The notes under the pieces were generated by a model that was not told the origin of the DNA, made no database searches, and was given only the letters and a program-made list of their open reading frames with translations. 43,440 bases of DNA from Burkholderiales bacterium UBA2463 (GTDB lineage: Bacteria; Pseudomonadota; Gammaproteobacteria; Burkholderiales; Burkholderiaceae_A): contig DDPR01000010.1 of NCBI GenBank assembly GCA_002342295.1, positions 338,502-381,941 on the forward strand. The letters are read 5' to 3'. The position numbers were made by a program, and so were the translations under genes. Below, piece by piece: positions 1 to 7,098 of this stretch (positions are counted from its first letter, which is position 1; each line of letters opens with the position of its first letter).

Positions 1-506
1 AGGGAGTCGCCCATATCGCCCTCAATCTCTGCCTTGGGGGTGAGCGCCGCCACCGAGTCCACCACGATGAGATCGACGGAGCCCGAGCGCACCAGAGCAT
101 CGACAATCTCGAGCGCCTGCTCGCCCGTGTCGGGCTGGGAGATGAGAAGGTCTTGCAGATTGACGCCGAGCTTCTGGGCGTACTGCGTATCGAGCGCGTG
201 CTCCGCATCGACGAATGCGCAGACCCCACCGAGTTTTTGCATCTCAGCAATGACCTGGAGGGTGAGCGTGGTCTTGCCGGAAGACTCCGGCCCATAGACC
301 TCGACAACCCGACCGCGAGGCAGGCCCCCCACACCCAGGGCGATGTCGAGGCCGAGAGAGCCGGTTGAGACGGTTTGAATGTCGGGCGCCACGTCGTTTT
401 CGCCCATTCGCATGATGGAGCCCTTGCCGAACTGTTTCTCGATTTGGGCAATGGCCGCTGCGAGGGCCTTGGCCTTCTCTGCGCGGGTTTTGGTCTGATC
501 TTCCAT
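1..506 (-). CDS. recA: Recombinase A (N-terminal part; gene runs off the left edge)
   Basis: RecA is the ATP-dependent strand-exchange protein of homologous recombination and the co-protease that triggers LexA self-cleavage. About 168 N-terminal residues are visible. They include the Walker A loop GPESSGKTT near residues 72-80, the VDAEHALD segment with the catalytic Glu, and the Walker B strand LIVVDSVAAL close to the window edge. The ATG at 506 is preceded by an AAAGGA ribosome-binding site. The gene is last in a long minus-strand run and lies 80 bases after cinA. That gap holds its own promoter with a LexA box, so it can be induced independently of the genes upstream. The C-terminal half is outside the window. 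Confidence 0.98.
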   Translation of the reverse strand, partial: MEDQTKTRAEKAKALAAAIAQIEKQFGKGSIMRMGENDVAPDIQTVSTGSLGLDIALGVGGLPRGRVVEVYGPESSGKTTLTLQVIAEMQKLGGVCAFVDAEHALDTQYAQKLGVNLQDLLISQPDTGEQALEIVDALVRSGSVDLIVVDSVAALTPKAEIEGDMGDS

Positions 507-542
507 GAGGGGTCCTTTGAAAAAGCGGGTCGGGTTGAATTA

Positions 543-571
543 AATATACTGTATAAATAAACAGTTATCAA
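543..571 (-). promoter_or_regulatory. recA sigma-70 promoter
   Basis: On the minus strand a -35 hexamer TTGATA (566-571) is separated by 17 bases from a -10 hexamer TATATT (543-548). Both are close to consensus. The expected transcript start is near 536, about 30 bases before the recA ATG. The LexA box fills the spacer, the same layout as the E. coli recA promoter. Confidence 0.85.
547..566. promoter_or_regulatory. LexA (SOS) operator of recA
   Basis: The plus strand carries CTGT at 549-552, eight A/T bases, then ACAG at 561-564. This is a full match to the CTGT-N8-ACAG operator of gamma/betaproteobacterial LexA, with the outer TA also present on the left. It overlaps the spacer and the edge of both promoter hexamers, so bound LexA should block RNA polymerase. 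Confidence 0.9.
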
Positions 572-586
572 GAAAGCCGGTCAAGC

Positions 587-1147
587 CTAGGACGGCCCTC
601 TCTGGCCTTCCACTAGACCCCTGGACAGGAGTGCAAACAGGCCCGCAAGCCCCCACCAGGCGGCCTGCAGTTGAATCTGGTTTCGGCTTCCAGAAAAACA
701 CTGTCGAGATGAGTACGCGCGGCCGTCTCCGTGCATCCAGGCAAAGCAGACGGTTCCGACTGGCTTGTCGGGGGAGCCCCCGCCAGGGCCAGCCACACCG
801 GTCAGGGACACTCCCGCGTCAACGATCCGGTCGCCAGAGATTCGCGCAAGCCCAAGGACCATCTCCTCGGCCACCTGAGTGCTTACGGCCCCGTTCGCAC
901 GAAGGGTCTCGGCCCTCACCCCCAGTAATTGCATCTTCACCCCATTGCTGTAGCTCACCACCGACCCTTCAAACCAGCGACTGGACCCGCTCACAGCCGT
1001 CATCCAACTCGAGGCCAGACCGCCGGTGCAGGACTCCGCCGTTGCCAGATAGGCTCCGCGCCGAGAAGCCAACCAGCCAAGTCCGAGGGCGAGCATCAAC
1101 CGGCTGTTGTCACTCACCTCAAACGGGGCGACGCGGCGCCCGTTCAC
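587..1147 (-). CDS. cinA: Nicotinamide-nucleotide amidohydrolase (CinA C-terminal/PncC type)
   Basis: This is a stand-alone CinA C-terminal domain of 186 residues. The family deamidates nicotinamide mononucleotide to nicotinate mononucleotide in pyridine-nucleotide recycling. The sequence shows the ATAESCTGG motif near residues 35-43 with the catalytic Ser, and TGVAGPGGGSPDKPVG further on. There is no N-terminal MoeA/CinA COG1058 domain. The start is taken as the GTG at 1147, which shares GTGA with the pgpA stop. The open frame continues upstream to 1408, but that part lies inside pgpA and does not resemble the family. cinA directly before recA is a common bacterial arrangement. Confidence 0.9.
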   Translation of the reverse strand: MNGRRVAPFEVSDNSRLMLALGLGWLASRRGAYLATAESCTGGLASSWMTAVSGSSRWFEGSVVSYSNGVKMQLLGVRAETLRANGAVSTQVAEEMVLGLARISGDRIVDAGVSLTGVAGPGGGSPDKPVGTVCFAWMHGDGRAYSSRQCFSGSRNQIQLQAAWWGLAGLFALLSRGLVEGQRGPS

Positions 1148-1704
1148 AGACCACCCCAAAAGAGGAGGCCACGAAGAATGAGTGCGCAGGAGAGCAGCGT
1201 AAAGAGCGCAGCCACAAGATCGTCGACCATCACACCCCAGCCCCCAGTCGTCAGTGCATCGAGGGCTCGAATGGGCGGGGGCTTTGCGATATCGAAAAAG
1301 CGAAAAAGCACGAAGGCCAGACTCTGAAGCTGCCAGTCGGCAAGGCCTGCCGATACCGAGGAGAACCAGGGGTCGCTCGGGCGCGGCAGGCAACTCAGAA
1401 CGAGCCAAAAGGCAACGATCTCGTCCCAGACCATCGCACCGTGATCAGTTCTCCCGAGGGCGGTGCCCGTGCGCCCACAGGCCCAGGCCCCGAGAATCAG
1501 AGCAAGGACCAAGATACCCGGCCAGAGGGCTGAGGGAATCATCAAGTCGATCAGCAAAAAACTCGCCCAGCCCCAGAGGGTTCCGGCCGTGCCCGGCCCC
1601 AGCGGCCAGAGTCCAGAGCCAAAGCCGAGGGACACGGCGTGTGCCGGATGACGCCAGACGAGTTGCGAGGGGCTAGGGTGCTGTAGGGGTTCGGAAGTGG
1701 TCAA
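1144..1704 (-). CDS. pgpA: Phosphatidylglycerophosphatase A
   Basis: PgpA dephosphorylates phosphatidylglycerol phosphate to phosphatidylglycerol at the inner membrane. Family marks are HPAHAVSLGFGSGLWPLGPGT near the N-terminus, VWDEIVAFW in the middle, RFFDIAKPPPI, and the acidic MVDDLVAAL near the end, along with several hydrophobic membrane segments. The chosen start is a TTG at 1704, with GGAGAG a few bases upstream, giving 186 residues. An ATG at 1725 is possible but has no visible ribosome-binding site. Either start lies inside the 3' end of thiL, so the overlap is 32 or 53 bases. The stop overlaps the cinA start. Confidence 0.92.
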   Translation of the reverse strand: MTTSEPLQHPSPSQLVWRHPAHAVSLGFGSGLWPLGPGTAGTLWGWASFLLIDLMIPSALWPGILVLALILGAWACGRTGTALGRTDHGAMVWDEIVAFWLVLSCLPRPSDPWFSSVSAGLADWQLQSLAFVLFRFFDIAKPPPIRALDALTTGGWGVMVDDLVAALFTLLSCALILRGLLFWGGL

Positions 1705-2719
1705 AGCTCTCTCCGGGCGCCTCATGCGCGGGAATGGGCTGTCCCTTCGAATCATGCCAGTGCAACAGGTCCTCGCCTGGGCCCACACACACGCTCCCCA
1801 GACAGGTCACCGGCAGGTGAAGTGCCTTGGCCCGCTCCTCTATGTGAGGGCCATTCTCGCTTGGAGCGGCAAACAATAATTCGTACTCATCCCCGCTCAC
1901 GGCCGCAACTCGAGCAGCCTCCCGAGGACTCAAGCGTTTGCCGGCCACGGCCTCTTTAAGCAGAGGCCCAAGGCAGGCCTCTAGGGCATCGAGCGATAGG
2001 TGCGCCACGAGGGGCTGACCCGAGCGGCGGCGAGAGGCCGTCAGCAGGTGGCGCAGCTCTGCCGTGAGGCCATCGGACACATCAATGGCGGCATGGGCCC
2101 ACTCGCGAAGGGCCTCTCCAAGGGCAAGCCGAGGCGTTGGCCGATCAAGCCGAAGGTGGGCAAGGCGTCGGCGAACTGCCTCAAGCCCATCGCCCAGGTG
2201 TCCGCTCACCCAGATCTGGTCACCGGGGCAGACACCATCTCGTCGCAGCGCTCGGCCTAGCGGGACCGTACCCAAGACGCTGACCGAGAACACCTCGGGG
2301 GCCTCACTTGGCACGGCCACCGTGTCACCACCCAGGAGGGCGCAGCCCGTGTCGCTCGCCAGCTCATAGAGCCCTTCGGAGAACGACGTGAGCCACGCCT
2401 CGCGAGGCGCTCTGAGCCCCATGCTGAGGGTAAAACCAAGCGGTCGTGCACCCATGGCTGCCAGATCGGAGAGATTCACGGCGAGCACCTTGTGCCCCAG
2501 GCTTTGGGGGTCGCATTCTGGGAAGTAGTGCCGACCCTCCACCAGCATGTCCGCCGACACCACGAGCTGCTCGCCGACGGGAATGGGCGCCAGAATCGCT
2601 GCGTCGTCTCCAATGCCCAGGGACTCAGCGTGCGCCAGAGCCCGCCCACCCTGTTGCGCGAACCGCGCCCCAAAGAAGCGCTCAATCAGATCGAATTCAG
2701 ATAGAGGGGGCCGACTCAT
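1673..2719 (-). CDS. thiL: Thiamine-monophosphate kinase
   Basis: ThiL phosphorylates thiamine monophosphate to the cofactor thiamine diphosphate. The 348-residue product has the family marks in order: SEFDLIERFF at the N-terminus, GIGDDAAIL, SADMLVEGRHY, LLGGDT, IDVSDGL and SGDEYELLF. The ATG at 2719 gives the normal N-terminus and a 23-base overlap with nusB; the open frame reaching 2779 would only add residues encoded inside nusB. Grouping with rib genes, nusB and pgpA is a widespread proteobacterial arrangement. Confidence 0.95.
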   Translation of the reverse strand: MSRPPLSEFDLIERFFGARFAQQGGRALAHAESLGIGDDAAILAPIPVGEQLVVSADMLVEGRHYFPECDPQSLGHKVLAVNLSDLAAMGARPLGFTLSMGLRAPREAWLTSFSEGLYELASDTGCALLGGDTVAVPSEAPEVFSVSVLGTVPLGRALRRDGVCPGDQIWVSGHLGDGLEAVRRRLAHLRLDRPTPRLALGEALREWAHAAIDVSDGLTAELRHLLTASRRRSGQPLVAHLSLDALEACLGPLLKEAVAGKRLSPREAARVAAVSGDEYELLFAAPSENGPHIEERAKALHLPVTCLGSVCVGPGEDLLHWHDSKGQPIPAHEAPGESFDHFRTPTAP

Positions 2720-3158
2720 TGGCACGCAGGCGTCCTGCGAGTCGATCAAGCACACCGTTGATGTAGCGGTGGCCCTCATTGCCCCCCAGAGACTTTGCGA
2801 GTTCCACCCCCTCGTTGATGATCACCCGGTAGGGCACTTCGGGGTGGTGAAGGAACTCATAGCAGCCCAGCAGCAAGATGGCGTGCTCCACGGGGGACAC
2901 CAGAGCGATGGGGCGGTCAAGCGCCTGCTCAATATGACCGCGCAGCCCGTCGGCCTCTCGGAGGGCGCCATAAAAACAGTCCTGATAGTAGGCCTGGTCC
3001 GCCCGCGCAAATTCATCCGACTCTTGGGCGAACGCCTCAATCGCACCTGGCTCCTCCTGAGAAAGCAGCCACTGATACAGGCTCTGCACCGCAACCAGCC
3101 GAGACTGTCGCCTCGCCCCCGAGGGACGCGAGGAGCTGCGATCCGACTTAGTGCTCAT
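2697..3158 (-). CDS. nusB: Transcription antitermination factor NusB
   Basis: NusB pairs with NusE (ribosomal protein S10) on boxA RNA and takes part in rRNA antitermination. The 153-residue product carries RRQSRLVAVQSLYQWLLS at its start and the family's C-terminal region PYRVIINEGVELAKSLGG, GHRYINGVLDRLA. The ATG at 3158 gives the usual length and overlaps the ribH end by 11 bases. A frame open to 3383 lies inside ribH and is not part of the protein. The N-terminal 15 or so residues are Ser/Arg-rich and probably disordered. Confidence 0.95.
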   Translation of the reverse strand: MSTKSDRSSSRPSGARRQSRLVAVQSLYQWLLSQEEPGAIEAFAQESDEFARADQAYYQDCFYGALREADGLRGHIEQALDRPIALVSPVEHAILLLGCYEFLHHPEVPYRVIINEGVELAKSLGGNEGHRYINGVLDRLAGRLRANESAPSI

Positions 3159-3636
3159 CCCGGTCCTCTCCGAACTGATCGTCAATGGAGAAGATGAGGT
3201 CGGCCATCTCGAGAGCCACCATGGCAGCATCCCGCCCCTTCTGCTGCGCTCGCGCAAGGGCTTGCTCTTCGTTCTCCGTCGTGAGCACGGCGTTGGCAAT
3301 CGGGAGGTGAAACTCCAGCGCAACGCGAGAGATTCCTGCGGCCGACTCGAGAGAGACCACCTCAAAATGATAGGTCTCTCCACGAATCACTGCCCCCAAT
3401 GCAATAAGCGCATCGAACCGCCCCGTCTCGGCCATCTGAGCCAAAGCCAGAGGAATCTCGAGTGCGCCCGGCACACTCACGAGGGTGATGTTCGCCTCAT
3501 CGACCCCCTGCGCCTGGAGCGTCTCAAGACAGCTTCGCTCGAGCTGCTCCGTGACCTCGGCGTTAAATCGCGAGACCACCAGCCCCACATGCAACCCATC
3601 TCCATCGGCAGAGCCAACCAGGCGGTGGCTTTTCAT
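3148..3636 (-). CDS. ribH: 6,7-dimethyl-8-ribityllumazine synthase
   Basis: RibH condenses 5-amino-6-ribitylamino-uracil with 3,4-dihydroxy-2-butanone 4-phosphate to give lumazine, the penultimate step to riboflavin. The 162 residues include VSRFNAEVTEQL, VPGALEIPLAL and GAVIRGETYHFE with the catalytic His. The ATG at 3636 overlaps the stop of the upstream ribB/X gene (ATGA), which points to translational coupling of the enzyme that makes one substrate with the enzyme that uses it. Confidence 0.97.
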   Translation of the reverse strand: MKSHRLVGSADGDGLHVGLVVSRFNAEVTEQLERSCLETLQAQGVDEANITLVSVPGALEIPLALAQMAETGRFDALIALGAVIRGETYHFEVVSLESAAGISRVALEFHLPIANAVLTTENEEQALARAQQKGRDAAMVALEMADLIFSIDDQFGEDRDEH

Positions 3637-4790
3637 TGTTCAGTCTCCTCATTCAGCTGATTGGGGTCCGGAATAAAGCCGCAGATCTCGAGACCGAAGC
3701 CCGCCATGCTGGGCATCTTGCGGGGCCGGGCGAGCAGCTCCATGCGACCGACGCCAAGGTCTTTCAGGATGGCCGCTCCGAGGCCGTAATTGCGAAGAGC
3801 CATGCTGCTGGATGCCCCCTGTGAATTCGCGGGCGGCAAGGCTGCGGAGATGGACTGGCCAGAGACCTGCGCAAAAAGCTGGTCAGGAGAGCTCGCGGCA
3901 TTGAGAAGTACGACCACACCGCAGCCACTGGCCTCGATGGCTCGCATGGCCTTCGCGAGAGGCCAGCTGTGACCGGGCGCTCCGGTGCTGACCAGGTCGA
4001 GCACAGTAAAGGGTTCGTGGACCCGAACACGAGACACCACCGAGGGCTTTGGCTGCCCGAGCACGAGGGCAAAGTGAGGCTGACCTACAGCCCGATCGCG
4101 ATAGGCAACGAGCCGCCAGGGATGGGGCGCCTGAGGCGAACAGTCCACACGCTCGACCAGACTCTCGTGCGCGGTTCGGTGATGAATAAGATCGGCGATG
4201 GAGCCCAAAGCAAGACCATGGGTTTTGGCAAAGACACGAAGGTCTGGGAGTCGGGCCATGCTCCCGTCATCGTTCATGATTTCGCAGATCACGGCAGCGG
4301 GCGCCCGACCGGCTAGCAAGGCAAGGTCCGGACCCGCCTCGGTATGACCGGCTCGGGCCAGAACACCGCCGGGCTGCGCCATGAGCGGAAATACATGGCC
4401 GGGCTGAACGAGGTCAGAGGGTGCCGCGTGGGGAGCCACCGCGGTGAGGATGGTGTGCGCCCGGTCGGCGGCGCTGATGCCCGTGGTCACACCCCGAGCC
4501 GCCTCAATCGAGACCGTAAAGGCGGTCGATCGATTCGCCCGATTGTCATTCACCATGAGGGGCAGATTGAGGCTGCGGCACTTCTCCTGGGTGAGCGCAA
4601 GACAGATGAGCCCTCGACCGAAGCGGGCCATGAAGTTAATGGCCTCGGGCGTTACCGCATCGGCCGCCATCACCAGGTCTCCCTCATTCTCTCGGTCCTC
4701 ATCGTCAACGAGGACCACCATTCGACCGGCGCGAATCTCCGCCACCAGCGCCTCAGTCGAGTGAAGTGTCTCGGTCGGCTCAGGCGTCAT
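3633..4790 (-). CDS. ribB: 3,4-dihydroxy-2-butanone 4-phosphate synthase with degenerate GTP cyclohydrolase II domain (RibBX type)
   Basis: The N-terminal ~215 of 385 residues form a complete RibB domain, which converts ribulose 5-phosphate to the 4-carbon riboflavin precursor. It shows VDDEDRENEGDLVMAA, STAFTVSIEAARGVTTG and RAGHTEAGPDLA. The C-terminal ~160 residues have the fold pattern of GTP cyclohydrolase II (RibA) but lack its three zinc-binding cysteines and the usual catalytic block; the matching place reads VHEPFTVLDLVSTGAPGHSW. This matches the RibBX variants described in Proteobacteria, where the RibA-like part is inactive. A separate true ribA is therefore expected elsewhere in the genome. 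The ATG at 4790 overlaps ribE by 11 bases. Confidence 0.92.
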   Translation of the reverse strand: MTPEPTETLHSTEALVAEIRAGRMVVLVDDEDRENEGDLVMAADAVTPEAINFMARFGRGLICLALTQEKCRSLNLPLMVNDNRANRSTAFTVSIEAARGVTTGISAADRAHTILTAVAPHAAPSDLVQPGHVFPLMAQPGGVLARAGHTEAGPDLALLAGRAPAAVICEIMNDDGSMARLPDLRVFAKTHGLALGSIADLIHHRTAHESLVERVDCSPQAPHPWRLVAYRDRAVGQPHFALVLGQPKPSVVSRVRVHEPFTVLDLVSTGAPGHSWPLAKAMRAIEASGCGVVVLLNAASSPDQLFAQVSGQSISAALPPANSQGASSSMALRNYGLGAAILKDLGVGRMELLARPRKMPSMAGFGLEICGFIPDPNQLNEETEQ

Positions 4791-5466
4791 GAGATCCCCT
4801 GGCCGAGGCGAGAAGGTGGGCGAACTGGCGTTCAAGGATCCGCGAAATCTGGCGAGACATCGCATCGACTTCGACGTTCACGAAATCATTGGGCTGAAGA
4901 CGGCACAAGGTGGTGACAGACCATGTGTGGGGAATCAGATTGATCCACAGGTCGGTTCCCCTTTCATCATCGCGCAGACGATTCACCGTGAGACTCACGC
5001 CGTGCAAGGTGATGGAGCCCTTCTCGGTTACAAAGGGCGCGAGATGAGACGGGATGCGCACGACGAGCTCAATCGATTCGGCCCTGCGCTCGACTGAGAT
5101 GACCTCCCCGCGAGCATCGACGTGGCCTGAGACCATATGCCCTCCGAGCCGATCGGAGGCACGCATCGCCTTCTCCAAGTTAACCGGCCCGGTTGCATCA
5201 AGACCCGAGGTGCACCGCAGACTCTCTCGAGAGATGTCGACTTCGAAGCCGCGGGAGTCGGGCGAGATCACCGTCATGCAGGCGCCATTGAGGGCGATGG
5301 AGTCGCCCTCTCGAACGTCAGATGTGTCGAGCCCACCCCAGGTAACCCGCAGACGCAGCCCCTCTTCGTCGGTCCAGGTGCTATCGGCCCCTTGGGACCG
5401 CGAGAGCTCGGACTGCGCGCGAACCGACACAATTTCTCCCACAGCCTGAACAATTCCCGTGAACAT
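4780..5466 (-). CDS. ribE: Riboflavin synthase, alpha chain
   Basis: Riboflavin synthase dismutates two lumazines into riboflavin and a pyrimidine. The protein starts with MFTGIVQAVGEI, the conserved N-terminus of the family, and has two lumazine-binding repeats. Repeat one ends around GDSIALNGACMTV and repeat two carries KGSITLHGVSLTVN. At 228 residues it is slightly longer than usual because of a short insert (SRSQGADSTWTDEEG) in the first repeat and a C-terminal tail. It lies 16 bases after ribD and overlaps ribB/X by 11 bases. Confidence 0.96.
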   Translation of the reverse strand: MFTGIVQAVGEIVSVRAQSELSRSQGADSTWTDEEGLRLRVTWGGLDTSDVREGDSIALNGACMTVISPDSRGFEVDISRESLRCTSGLDATGPVNLEKAMRASDRLGGHMVSGHVDARGEVISVERRAESIELVVRIPSHLAPFVTEKGSITLHGVSLTVNRLRDDERGTDLWINLIPHTWSVTTLCRLQPNDFVNVEVDAMSRQISRILERQFAHLLASARGSHDA

Positions 5467-5482
5467 TCGGCCAGTGTATTCG

Positions 5483-6601
5483 CTAGGCCGATGGACGCAT
5501 CAGGCGAATCCGCTGGCCATCGCCCATGGGCACGGCCTCGACGAGTCTCCAGCGCGGCGCCTGATCGAGCCTCTCGAAGGGCCCGAGGGGCTCTGCCAAG
5601 GCTGCGCCCTCCCCAAGAAAGACGGGCGCCTGGTAGATGAGCCACTCATCGATGAGGTCTTCTTGCAGGAAGGCTCCTGCCAGGCGACCGCCAGACTCCA
5701 GATGCAGCTCGTTACAACCATCGGCCGCAAGCCTCTCGCAAAGCGCTCGCAGATCAACAGGGCCGCCGGGCCCTCCCCGGACCGAGGGCAGATCGAGCAC
5801 ACGAGCACCCCGCTCTCGAAGACGCTCAGCACGCAGGCGCATGTCAGGCTGTGTCAGGTCTGCGGTCGTGGCCACGGCGGCATTCGGCGCCGAAAAAAAG
5901 GGGGAGCCAGAGTCGACGTCGAGGCGCGCATCGAGGAGCAGACGCAGCGGCTGGCGAGGCGTGTCGATGCCGCGCACCGTGAGCATGGGAGAGTCCTTGA
6001 GAAAGGTGCCAAGGCCAGTGGCGATGACGCAGGCCCGGGCCCGCCAGAGGTGTCCATCCTTGCGACAGACCTCGTCGGTGATCCACTGACTCCGACCATT
6101 GGGCAAGGCCATTCGGCCATCGAGCGAGATGGCTGACTTGGCACGAACCCAAGGCAGGCCACTGACCATTCGTTTCACGAACCCGGGGTTCAGGTCGTGG
6201 GCCTGCTGAGATAAGAGACCACATCGCACGGACACGCCACTTGCTCTGAGTCGGGCAAGGCCGCGGCCCTGAACGAGGGGGTTGGGGTCCTCCATGGCTG
6301 CGACAACGGAGGCCACGCCGGCCTGCAAGAGCGCATCCACGCAAGGGCCCACCCGGCCGGTGTGTGCGCACGGCTCCAGAGTGACAAACACGCTCGAGCC
6401 TCTGGCACGCGAGCCCGCAGCCGCAAGGGCCACCACCTCCGCATGGGCCTGCCCCGCCTTCTCGTGCCACCCCTCCCCAACCACCTCGCCATCGCGAACA
6501 ACAACACAGCCCACACGCGGGTTGGGTGTGGTCGTCCAAAGTCCCCGCTCGGCCAGTTCGAGGGCTCGGGTCATGAACTGCGTCTCTTGAGGTGTGAACA
6601 T
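5483..6601 (-). CDS. ribD: Bifunctional diaminohydroxyphosphoribosylaminopyrimidine deaminase / 5-amino-6-(5-phosphoribosylamino)uracil reductase
   Basis: RibD carries out two consecutive steps after GTP opening in riboflavin synthesis. The N-terminal deaminase (residues 1-~145) has TPNPRVGCVVV, the zinc site HAE and LEPCAHTGRVGPC. The C-terminal reductase (~150-372) has AKSAISLDGRMAL, ITDEVCRKDGH, LHLESGGRLAGAFL and VDEWLIYQAP-like residues. The length of 372 residues is typical. The gene follows nrdR by 9 bases and precedes ribE by 16. Confidence 0.96.
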   Translation of the reverse strand: MFTPQETQFMTRALELAERGLWTTTPNPRVGCVVVRDGEVVGEGWHEKAGQAHAEVVALAAAGSRARGSSVFVTLEPCAHTGRVGPCVDALLQAGVASVVAAMEDPNPLVQGRGLARLRASGVSVRCGLLSQQAHDLNPGFVKRMVSGLPWVRAKSAISLDGRMALPNGRSQWITDEVCRKDGHLWRARACVIATGLGTFLKDSPMLTVRGIDTPRQPLRLLLDARLDVDSGSPFFSAPNAAVATTADLTQPDMRLRAERLRERGARVLDLPSVRGGPGGPVDLRALCERLAADGCNELHLESGGRLAGAFLQEDLIDEWLIYQAPVFLGEGAALAEPLGPFERLDQAPRWRLVEAVPMGDGQRIRLMRPSA

Positions 6602-6610
6602 CCTTTTCGC

Positions 6611-7087
6611 CTAGCCTGGGCGTCTTCGAGCGGCGCGCTTGGGCCCCACTTCTGCGAGGAGTTCCTGAAACTCCGAGATGTCTTCAAACCTTCGGTAGAC
6701 CGAGGCAAAGCGCACGTAGGCCACCTTGTCGAGCCGCTTGAGCTCTCGCATGACCAGCTCACCAATCCATTGGGTGGTGACCTCGCGCTCCCCAGAGGCC
6801 GCAAGGCGCTCCTCGATCTGACGCACGGACTGCTCCAACACGTCGGCCGACACGGGGCGCTTTCGAAGGGCGAGCGCCATGCTCGATCGCAGCTTGGCTG
6901 GATCGAAGTCGCTGCGAGAGCCGTCCTTTTTCACCACGACCGGGAGCGACAGCTCGATCTGTTCGATCGTCTTGAATCGTCGGTCACAGGCCGCGCATCG
7001 GCGGCGGCGGCGAATCTGATTGCCATCCTCCGACATTCGCGTGTCGGTCACCTGAGTATCCGGCGACCCACAGGAGGGGCAGCGCAT
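6611..7087 (-). CDS. nrdR: Transcriptional repressor NrdR
   Basis: NrdR represses ribonucleotide reductase genes when its ATP-cone domain binds ATP/dATP. The 158-residue protein has a zinc ribbon with Cys3, Cys6, Cys31 and Cys34 (MRCPSCGS ... CAACDRRF) and then the ATP-cone region beginning VVVKKDGSRSDFDPAKL. The C-terminus is Lys/Arg-rich. It lies between glyA (11 bases) and ribD (9 bases), the usual glyA-nrdR-ribD order. No nrd genes are in the window. Confidence 0.97.
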   Translation of the reverse strand: MRCPSCGSPDTQVTDTRMSEDGNQIRRRRRCAACDRRFKTIEQIELSLPVVVKKDGSRSDFDPAKLRSSMALALRKRPVSADVLEQSVRQIEERLAASGEREVTTQWIGELVMRELKRLDKVAYVRFASVYRRFEDISEFQELLAEVGPKRAARRRPG

Positions 7088-7098
7088 GACGAATCAGC

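Noticed and set aside
631..1533. A 300-codon open frame on the plus strand across cinA and pgpA
   Set aside because: It is antisense to two well-supported genes. Its product is Pro/Arg/Ser-rich with no recognisable domain, typical of a mirror frame in GC-rich coding DNA.
3159..3383. N-terminal extension of nusB
   Set aside because: It lies wholly inside ribH in another frame and has no resemblance to NusB, whose normal start is at 3158.
5844..6539. A 231-codon minus-strand frame inside ribD
   Set aside because: It is out of frame with ribD, rich in Gly, Arg and Cys, and matches no family; ribD explains the DNA.
4780..6601. FMN riboswitch upstream of the riboflavin genes
   Set aside because: All gaps in the rib cluster are 16 bases or less, or are overlaps; there is no space for the ~120-base RFN element.
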